Shown here: positions 57,200 through 64,000 of the stretch, piece by piece
How positions within the stretch are numbered: position 1 is the first letter of the stretch
Layout of the letters: the number at the start of each line of letters is the position of its first letter
Assembly: GCF_033115175.1 (NCBI RefSeq)
Contig: NC_084834.1
Span: forward strand, 120,958,275 to 121,022,274
From: Lepus europaeus
Taxonomy: Eukaryota; Chordata; Mammalia; Lagomorpha; Leporidae
DNA: 64,000 bases
Direction of reading: 5' to 3'
The notes under the pieces: generated by a model
What the model was told of the DNA's origin: nothing
The model's database searches: none
Seen by the model: the letters and a program-made list of their open reading frames with translations, nothing else
Made by a program: the position numbers and the translations under genes

Positions 57200-58639
57200 C
57201 CAATAGCATGTCTGTCAGCTGGCTACAAAGCCAAGGAGAGATCTTGAGCTAGACTGTTCAGGATACAGTGTTCAGTTGTTCAGTGGGGAACAACGCATTT
57301 TTGAAAGAGTGCTGTCACTAACAGCAGCAGATAGCCTTGTGAGCATCAGCTTGTGACTTCTAGGTCTTTCCCAGCCAGCAAGGCCCTTTCTGTACCCTCA
57401 GCCCTAAAACTCAGGACCCTCCTTTGGTTTTCCTTTGATGCTTTGTCCTATGTTCTATCCTTTGGTAATTAAACAAGCATATTGTTGTCTTACTGAAACT
57501 GATTTACCCCAGTTGGCTGTCACCATTGCCCTGTTGCTTTTGTTCCGGTGACAGAACTAGCCTGTGAGGACTGTGATGATACATTCGTCTGTTGCAACAG
57601 AGAAGTGTATTTACGGTGGTCTTTAAATTCTGTACCTTAACACTCGAATTCCGTGACTCTATGTTCCATCCGCTGTTACCCTAGACACAGTGTTTAATCC
57701 TGGTGTTCTTATTTTTACCTCTGACTCCCTCACTCATTCGCTTTAACGATTCTCCAGTCCTACTTCTGCAGCCATCACACAGACAGCACGGTGTCACTAG
57801 TTAACAGTTGTTCTGTCTTCCTCTTGAGTAGGTACATTGGAAAACGGCAATAGAATTTTTAGAACCTCGTGTTCTCATAGTACCTCTAATCTTCTCTGGT
57901 TTAGAGTTACACAGTCATTTATGTTTTCTAAGTTTTAAATTAAAAACATAATAATTAAAGTATAATTTTTTATGCCTTCAAAACTATTAGGTGGTCTGTT
58001 AGAGTTAAGGTGATTATTCAGTGTTTAACTCATGACTGTGGAATATAAGAATCTTGTATAGATAAAACCTGCTGTGGAAGTCCATACAAAGTGCAGAGGG
58101 AATTTTAGACTTGTGGCACAGTTTTGAAGCACTGTTTTAGTTTCTTCCATGTGCGTGTGAGACCCTCTATAATAGGATTGTTCTTTGCTTGACTTGCCTT
58201 CACCCCTCTTCACCCTTCTCACTTAAGCTGTGGTAATTATAGTTTGTCCGATTTTCTCTGAAGGAAAAGGCTACACCTCTTGAGTTTCTCAAGGCCAGTG
58301 TTCTCTCACTTCAGGAAGGCCTGTGCCTTCTTTGCACCTTACCATTCCTTTACTTAGAAGTCCGAGCCTGAGCCTTTCGGTGTTTACCTCTTCTTTTTCT
58401 CGGGTCTTTGCTTCTCAGACCGCATCCCAGCAGATCATGGGGCCTGTGCAATTGCAGACTTTCATTCAGTAGCTCTGGGGCGGGGCTCTTGGGGGATGCC
58501 AGCACTGCTGCTTTCTGGATTGCACTTCCAGGAACAAGGATCTTGACTCCCTGATAAACTCATTGTCATCAAGAACAGTTTCTCAGACTCCCTCCTCTTA
58601 ATTCCTTGGGTACACTTAATTGTGCCTTTCCCAGTGATG
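57200..58639. other. Intronic sequence, no gene seen
   Basis: About 1.4 kb without a recognisable repeat. Short frames carry no known motif. 58640 onward enters an L2 relic. Confidence 0.4.
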
Positions 58640-58805
58640 CCATTATGCAGTATGCCTTCATTTTACCTCTTACAGCTATCTAGCTTTCAGGGTCTTCTCA
58701 GTGCAGGTTTTTGCCTGCAGAGACTGTGTCTTTCATCCTTGAACACCCAAGGCCTGCCACAGTGTTTAGCTGAAAATAGGATTTCAATAAATATTTATTG
58801 CCAAT
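58640..58805 (+). mobile_element. L2 3' end relic
   Basis: 'gactgtgtctttcatccttg', 'gcctgccacagtgtttagc' and 'aggatttcaataaatatttattg' follow the L2 terminus. Confidence 0.6.
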
Positions 58806-59135
58806 TAGACAATATTATACAGCCTACTTGCATAGTCACATTTACTGAATATTAAGAATGGCCTTTTAAATTTTATTATCTTTTAGTAAACAAAATGAAT
58901 TATGAGCCTGATTTTTTTTTTCCTGTAGTTCTTTTTTAGAAGGAAAAACAATGTCAAATGTGTCCCAGCCAAAGATATTTGCTTGGAAGTGATGTTCCAG
59001 CCTTTGGTACAAACAGAACATGTTGAAGGAGCTGTGAGATATAGCTTATTCCTCAAGACAACTTTGTTTGTGAAAGTAAACTTCTTAGAAAACCAATGAC
59101 CATTTGTTTTTCTTTTCACTCAAGGAGAAACACAA

Positions 59136-59183
59136 ATGTCTACCACAAGACGGAAACGTAGTGTGTTATGTTGTTTACCGTAA
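59136..59183 (+). other. Upstream ORF overlapping the CLOCK start codon
   Basis: ATG at 59136, 15 sense codons (MSTTRRKRSVLCCLP) and TAA at 59181-59183. It lies in a different frame from CLOCK and covers the CLOCK ATG at 59168, ending 11 nt before the ATG of Met10 at 59195. Its own start context is weak (C at -3, T at +4). No ATG occurs in the proposed non-coding exons upstream, so this would be the first AUG of the spliced leader. I recall a uORF of the same length in the human leader. Such overlapping uORFs usually reduce translation of the main frame; that role here is inference. Confidence 0.7.
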
Positions 59184-59214
59184 GCTGCAGTAAGATGAGC
59201 TCAAGCGTTGACAG
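59168..59214 (+). CDS. CLOCK: CLOCK first coding segment (codons 1-15 and two bases of codon 16)
   Basis: Translation from the ATG at 59168 gives MLFTVSCSKMSSSVD, then AG of a split Arg codon, followed by the donor GTGCGT at 59215. This matches the CLOCK N-terminus as I remember it, except that residue 13 is Ser where I recall human Ile. An in-frame TAG at 59159-59161 closes the frame just upstream, so translation must start here or at Met10 (59195). The first ATG has G at -3 and T at +4, a moderate context. Met10 has A at -3. A 15-codon upstream ORF in another frame overlaps this start, so leaky scanning or use of Met10 is possible. Both candidate starts give nearly the same protein. Confidence 0.93.
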
Positions 59215-59814
59215 GTGCGTCTTCACAGACTTCTATTTTGAAAGTCACTGTGAGAATAATGGGCTGTATCACTAAGGGGAGTTTTATGTACAAACACAAT
59301 TACTGTCGTATTCTGTTTCTGTACTAAACAAACATGGTGTGAGGAAGATTTGTCAGTACTTTGTAGAGTCAAAGTCAGCAGCATATTACTTGTGTTTTAA
59401 GTGGGTCTTGAGCTGTAATTTTGAGTGATTTGGTCAGAGCTGTTGTGAAAGAAATTGTAACAGTTGTGAATGTTTCCTTGACACCTTCTAGAATCCCTTT
59501 TCTCTGTATTTTCTGGTGCCAACTCCATCCTCCCAGTCATCTACATGTTTGTGAACAAGAAAAGCTAGCTATAATTAGGACTTCATTTCTCAAAATTATG
59601 ATCTTTAAATTTACTTTTGGGAAAAGTGTAAACCCCCTTAATTTTTTTATTCAAAGACTCCATTTTGTTGTTGTTTACATTTCAACGTCTGACATTCCAC
59701 AGATCTTAAAATAATTGATAGCAGTTTTTTTTTCATAAACATAAAATAATAATGCCTTATAAGCGGTGGCGCCTTAAATTTGATTAAATAAAATAATATT
59801 TTAAGCACCTATCT
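59215..59814. other. CLOCK intron after the ATG exon, first part
   Basis: No repeat recognised. A/T-rich. Confidence 0.4.
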
Positions 59815-59985
59815 CTGACAGCTAATAAACATACCTCTGTTCGTGTCATCTGAACTCCACATTATTCCCTAAGGCCTTGCACATGAGGAAACTGTTAGCT
59901 AAGTAACTTGTTGGAGGTCTCGTAGCATTTTGACCTGTGTTGGTCTTCTAATGCTCAAGTAACTGCTTTTATTACACTTGCTAAG
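59815..59985 (+). mobile_element. Possible MIR relic
   Basis: 'cacatgaggaaactg', 'agctaagtaacttgttgg' and 'aggtctcgtagc' match the central MIR in order. Confidence 0.5.
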
Positions 59986-60419
59986 TTGTGATTTTCTGAT
60001 AGGTATTCTTTTAAGAGCTTTACAGCTAGAGGTGTACACAGAAGTGACTTTTGACATCTGAGGGCAGCCCTGGTTTGTCCCAGAGCTAAATTATGAAGAC
60101 CTGTACTGTGTTATAACTTAAGTCCCACTCAGACAGGCCTGCTGCACCAAGGCCATAGCTTTGGACTGTGCTGAGATTGGAGATGGGGTCTGTGAGTAGC
60201 CGTCTCGGAGGGGCTGTGTCTTCTCTGCCCCTGAGAAACATCACTACATATGATGCTGGCCTCTGAATGACTACTAGTTCCCATTCTAGGCCGTGTGCTA
60301 GCCAGAGATCTTCATGTTCACAGTTGAGTTAGTATTACAGATATGTACTAGAAAATAGGTTAATAGTTACTGAAGTGGATTTGTGTAGTCTGTCAGCCTT
60401 ACAAAAGTCATAAGATGAG
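59986..60419. other. CLOCK intron, unassigned
   Basis: Nothing recognised. Confidence 0.4.
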
Positions 60420-60746
60420 GGGCCGGCGCCGTGGCTCACTTGGTTAATCCTCTGCCTGCGCCAGTAGCCCATATGGGCGCCAGTTCTAGTCTCAATTGCT
60501 TCTCTTCCAGTCCAGCTCTCTGCTGTGGCCCGGGAGTGCAGTGGAGGATGGCCCAAGTGCTTGGGCCCTGCACCCACATGGGAGACCAGGAGAAGCACCT
60601 GGCTCCTGGCTTTGGATCAGCGTGGTGCGCCGGCCATAGCGGCCATTTGGGGGGTGAACCAATGGAAGGAAGACCTTTTCTCTCTGTCTCTCTCACTGTC
60701 TATGACTCTGTCAAGTAAAACAAAAGAAAAGAAAAGAAAACAAAAA
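60420..60746 (+). mobile_element. CSINE close to a CLOCK exon
   Basis: GTCATAAGATG before and TCGTAAGATG after. The element ends 86 bp before the exon at 60832, so its CT and A-rich tail sits close to the branch-point region. Confidence 0.95.
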
Positions 60747-60831
60747 ATCGTAAGATGCACCTGAGTGATTCCCATGTTCCTTCGGTGTTGCTGTTGCTTA
60801 CTTTCTCTGTTCACTTTCTTTTTCCTTTTAG

Positions 60832-60891
60832 AGATGACAGTAGTATTTTTGATGGGTTGGTGGAAGAAGATGACAAGGACAAAGCAAAAAG
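60832..60891 (+). CDS. CLOCK: CLOCK second coding exon (acidic N-terminal segment)
   Basis: This 60-nt exon follows a strong pyrimidine-rich acceptor ending TTTTAG and precedes the donor GTAGTT at 60892. Its first base completes Arg16. It then encodes [19 protein letters not shown] (residues 17-35) and leaves AG of Arg36 for the next exon. The acidic stretch with a KDKAKR transition into the basic region is typical of CLOCK and its paralogue NPAS2. The exact residues and the MLFTVSCSKM start upstream favour CLOCK. The phase agrees with both neighbouring exons, and I see no frameshift or stop. The introns on either side are about 1.6 and 1.2 kb and carry only one SINE and old repeat relics. 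Confidence 0.95.
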
Positions 60892-61014
60892 GTAGTTCAA
60901 CTTGAGACATAAAACAGTAAATAGATGAATAATAAATACATGTAAGGAAATAGTCAATTAATGATTTCCAAAAGCTACCTTCTTAGGAGTTTAGGTTAAC
61001 TAGCAAGGGGAAGG

Positions 61015-61165
61015 ACGGGGTGGGGCCGGATTTACGGATGAGCCTGTTGTGGATTCATTGAATTTCAGGTTCTGCCTGTGGTTGCCTCGGCAGGGCCAGA
61101 CCGCGTGGCTTTGCCGGACTTAGCACGGCTCACAGGCCGGACATTCCTCACCTCTGGCTTAGGAA
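61015..61165 (-). mobile_element. Possible hAT-like fragment
   Basis: 'tctgcctgtggttgcctcgg', 'agggccagaccgcgtggc' and the end 'ggccggacattcctcacctctgg' resemble one end of a hAT MITE related to that at 56995-57199. Confidence 0.4.
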
Positions 61166-62075
61166 TCAGTTTGCCATTTATAAGCTAAATAAAATTTCCT
61201 CTGGCCCTTTGGAAAAGTATTATACTTTTGCCTAAACAAAAACTGAGTTAGAAAATCTAACTTCATTAAGCAGATAATTAGAGGTATTATAAAGTGATTA
61301 CATGCTTTCTAAGTAATTGGGCTTATTTCTCTTAACAGCTGTTTGTTTACTGGTTCATGCTTTGTGTAGAATAGCAGTAATCCACTTGGCACATCCATTC
61401 TGAATGCTTGCTGTGTGTTAGACCGTATGAGTAAGTGCTTAGGTGAGAAGATTTGGGCTCTGCGTCCTGACGCAGAGGCGACAGGCAGACAGCTGCTCCC
61501 AGGTGTGTGCCGCAGACTGGGATGTGACCGTGCAGAACACGCGAGCCTGGGAGCAGCAGAGTTTTGCTTTCAGATTTTTGCTTACGATTTAAAATTTACA
61601 TAATGATGTGTAACTTGCTCCACTAATTCTAAATAAATGGCATTTACACAGTTGACAAGGGTACTTTAGAGAGTCCTGGAAATGCACATTTTGTTTTAGT
61701 TCCATTTTTGTACAGACTTTTTGATGTATCCTCACATGTGCTTTCACTACATGTATTTCATTTATAATAGCCTTGTAAATTCACAGTCCTAGGTAAATGT
61801 TAGATTAATTGAAACCTGAGATTTGAATGTACTATGGACACTTCCATAAAAATGTATATCAAATAGTTGGTATGTAAAATTTCTTTGGTGTTAAACTGAG
61901 ATGACAAATTATTGCTCACATGAACTCTGTTGTTGGTAACCTAGGAAATAGATACTACTGTTTGTATTAACAGAAGGATATGCTGTCATTGTATCCAGTT
62001 TGAACATTGTATTAAGCTATTTGTATAATTAAATGGATTACTTTAAAATTGCTTAATAATTTCTTATTTCATCAG
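61166..62075. other. CLOCK intron before the bHLH exon
   Basis: No gene or repeat assigned, apart from a weak MIR-like core at 61400-61425 ('gaatgcttgctgtgtgttag'). Confidence 0.4.
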
Positions 62076-62224
62076 AGTATCTAGAAACAAATCCGAAAAG
62101 AAACGTAGAGATCAGTTTAATGTTCTCATTAAAGAACTGGGATCCATGCTTCCTGGTAACGCTAGAAAGATGGATAAATCCACTGTTCTGCAGAAGAGTA
62201 TTGATTTTTTACGAAAACATAAAG
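62076..62224 (+). CDS. CLOCK: CLOCK third coding exon (bHLH domain)
   Basis: The acceptor ends TTTCATCAG and the donor is GTAAGT at 62225. The exon encodes Arg36 (completed) through Lys85 plus one base of codon 86. The basic region is residues 37-49 ([11 protein letters not shown]), helix 1 is about 47-61 ([12 protein letters not shown]), the loop is PGNARKMDK, and helix 2 is [15 protein letters not shown]. By numbering from Met1, Arg39, Glu43 and Arg47 fall where family structures place E-box contacts. Ser38 and Ser42, reported phosphorylation sites in CLOCK, are present. The domain dimerises with the bHLH of BMAL1. No stop, frameshift or non-conservative change is visible. The reading frame continues outside the window. 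Confidence 0.97.
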
Positions 62225-62760
62225 GTAAGTTTTTAACTTTGCAAAGTGAGTGGTGTTTTTCATAATTAGACTGTCTGGAATAGCATAATGGGTTAGAATC
62301 TTGACTTAAGATTAGATCCTTCCTCAGCTATTTAAAGAGAGGGGAATCAATTGCCTTTTTAAAGATTCACTGTTCTTTCTTTCATTCAACAAACATTTAT
62401 TTGGTGCCTACTCTATCCTAGGTCCCCATGATTCAGGGTAACAGTCCTGGCCAGGAGAGACAGCTTGTAAACAGGTGGCTACAGTACAGATGTTTACAGT
62501 GTGACTAGTGCTTCTGAACTGAAATTTCAAGGCAAAGAGTTGATTTCTCCACTGAGTGTTCCCTTAGATTAAATAGGGACACTGCATTTCACACGAAGGA
62601 CGTAGCATGTACAGAGTTGCAGGGAGACTTCACTGTAACGGGGCATTGCTGTTTTGGAAATTATGGGTGCTTTTGAAGAAAAGGAAAGAGCTGAGAGAGA
62701 CAGGGCTTTATCTGCCAGCCCCAAGGATTGGTGCATTGTGTAGCCAGGAAATAAACCCTA
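62225..62760. other. CLOCK intron after the bHLH exon
   Basis: 62380-62530 resembles an ancient L2/MIR-class repeat ('caacaaacatttatttggtgcc', 'ctatcctaggtccc'). The remainder is unassigned. Confidence 0.4.
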
Positions 62761-63080
62761 TTTTTTTTTTTTTTTTTGACAGATAGAGTTAGACAGTAAG
62801 AGAGAGAAAGAGACAGAGAGAAAGGTCTTCCTTCTGTTGGTTCATCCCCCCAAATGGCTGCCACGGCTGCAGCTACGCCGATCCGAAGCCAGGAGTCAGA
62901 TGCTTTCTCCTGGTCTCCCATGGGGGCGCAGGAGCCCAGGCACTTGGGCCATCCTCCACTGCACTCCCAGGCCACACCAGAGAGCTGGACTGGAAGAGCA
63001 GCAACCGGGACTAGAACCTGGCGCCCATATGGGATGTGCCACAGGCAGAGGATTAACAAAGTGAGCCACGGCGCTGGCCC
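62761..63080 (-). mobile_element. CSINE
   Basis: T-run, GACAGATAGAGTTAGAC, and an intact head CACGGCGCTGGCCCC. AACCCTATTTT / AACCCTGTTTT flank it. Confidence 0.95.
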
Positions 63081-64000
63081 CAACCCTGTTTTAAGATAAA
63101 ATATCTGTTAATGGAAGAAAATCACCATAACTAAATGAATCCTGAAAAGAAAATATGAAGAATATTAATTTTTTTGGTAACAGAGATCATAGATTTAAAA
63201 ACCTGTAAAAGGACGTTTCCTTTCTCAGAATAAGCAAATGAAACTAGAGAACTTCTCAGTAGAGTAGTGTCTGGTGCCTGTGTTGACTTCTCCGCAGCTC
63301 CCATGGTAGTACATTACCAGACTGGTTTCTGCTCCACTGCTCTTTGGAGCTATTTTTGTTAATCTCACTAATGACATCAGCCTCCTCTCCCTCTATCCCC
63401 CCAAAAAAGAAAGCAGTAGCTTTTCCTTTTACCTCATCCTCTTCTGCAGCTCTGTAGCCTTGGAAATTTTGATTCATCGTCTATTGACTTTGTTTTTCTG
63501 GGCTTCCATTACACTGTACTGTTTTCCTCTCCATGTTCCTGACAAAAATCCACTTCTCTCTTTCTTCTTATTCTCAAAATGCAAAAATTCTCCAGGCTTA
63601 ATCCTTGTGCTCATTCTACTCTTTCTCTATATTGTCTGATTTCATCACTTCATCTATTGTGTGTCTATTAACTAGCAAATCTGTTTTTAGATGTGAACTT
63701 TGTAGCCTTACATTTCCATGTAACCTCTAGAGATTTCTTTTGCATGTCCTCAAACAGTGCATCTGAAATGGAATTCAGTTTTATTTTCTCTAGTCTCCTC
63801 TTTCTCTTAACTTGCTTGTTTCCCTTTTTGTATCTTATCCCTTTAGCCCTTTGGAACTTGATAATTGTTTTTTTGTGTGTGTGTTCCTTAGTACAGTATC
63901 ACAGTTGGCAGATTCTGTTGATTCTTTTGTGAATGTGTCAGAACTGCTTTATCTTCATTTTTATTGCCACCACAATCATTATATTTTACATCTACAAATA
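63081..64000 (+). mobile_element. CLOCK intron with a possible L2 internal relic
   Basis: 63280-63720 reads like L2 ORF sequence in forward orientation ('actaatgacatcagcctcc', 'ttccattacactgtactg', 'cttaatccttgtgctcattc'). The match is loose, and the edges of the region are unassigned. Confidence 0.35.

Larger units (their letters stand above)
59125..59214 (+). other. CLOCK: CLOCK exon carrying the initiation codon (5'UTR part 59125-59167)
   Basis: The acceptor is the pyrimidine-rich run ending CACTCAAG at 59124, and the exon is 90 nt long. The 43-nt leader before the ATG contains one upstream ATG at 59136. An alternative acceptor after TTTCCTGTAG near 58929 would give a longer exon. I prefer 59125 because it is the nearest strong site and agrees with the human leader as I remember it. 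Confidence 0.75.
4695..64000 (+). other. CLOCK: CLOCK transcription unit, 5' part (truncated at the window end)
   Basis: The gene model is built from exons I can read. Non-coding exons are proposed at about 4695-4878, 5541-5619 and 51294-51385. Coding exons lie at 59125-59214 (ATG inside), 60832-60891 and 62076-62224. All internal junctions are GT-AG. The coding pieces join in frame (47, 60 and 149 nt) into 85 codons that I recognise as the CLOCK N-terminus and bHLH. CLOCK is the nuclear bHLH-PAS protein that pairs with BMAL1 on E-boxes to drive PER and CRY transcription. The remaining bHLH edge, PAS-A, PAS-B and Q-rich C-terminus lie outside. My recollection that human CLOCK starts translation in exon 4 agrees with this layout. 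The gene identity is near certain; the non-coding exons are less so. Confidence 0.9.

Overview
This is mammalian nuclear DNA, almost certainly from the European rabbit or a close lagomorph. The evidence is about 45 copies or fragments of the tRNA-derived rabbit C repeat (CSINE), whose forward copies run from a 'gccggcgccgtggc' head to a CT-rich and A-rich tail. L1 3' ends of rabbit type are also present. There are no prokaryotic genes, and nearly every long open frame is a SINE, an L1 or a GC-rich tandem repeat read through.

The one gene I can support is the 5' half of CLOCK, the circadian bHLH-PAS transcription factor, on the + strand. A TATA-less CpG island (about 2230-5460) holds the promoter and a non-coding exon 1 ending near 4878. 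Two further non-coding exons are proposed at 5541-5619 and 51294-51385. The initiator ATG lies in the exon at 59125-59214. Coding exons at 60832-60891 and 62076-62224 complete the acidic N-terminus and essentially the whole bHLH domain, ending in a phase that continues beyond the window. The three coding pieces join in frame to 85 complete codons. The PAS domains lie to the right of the window.

By region: 1-2230 is upstream flank with SINE and MIR relics. 2345-3735 is a 67-bp minisatellite of 21 units, followed at 3875-4215 by a second GC-rich minisatellite of about 37 bp. 4400-5460 is the promoter, exon 1 and exon 2. 5620-51293 is a 45.7-kb first large intron packed with CSINEs, L1 fragments (mostly minus strand), two LTRs and DNA-transposon relics. 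51386-59124 is an intron that opens with a striking 88-bp inverted repeat and contains a HAL1 relic, three abutting SINEs and a hAT-like element. 59125-64000 holds the coding exons and shorter introns.

The observations most worth pursuing are the long inverted repeat starting 24 nt after a proposed 5'UTR exon, whose four mismatches would all be G-U wobbles in RNA; a short uORF overlapping the CLOCK start codon; and the minisatellite pair next to the promoter. Repeat family names come from recognising consensus-like sequence, not from a database run.
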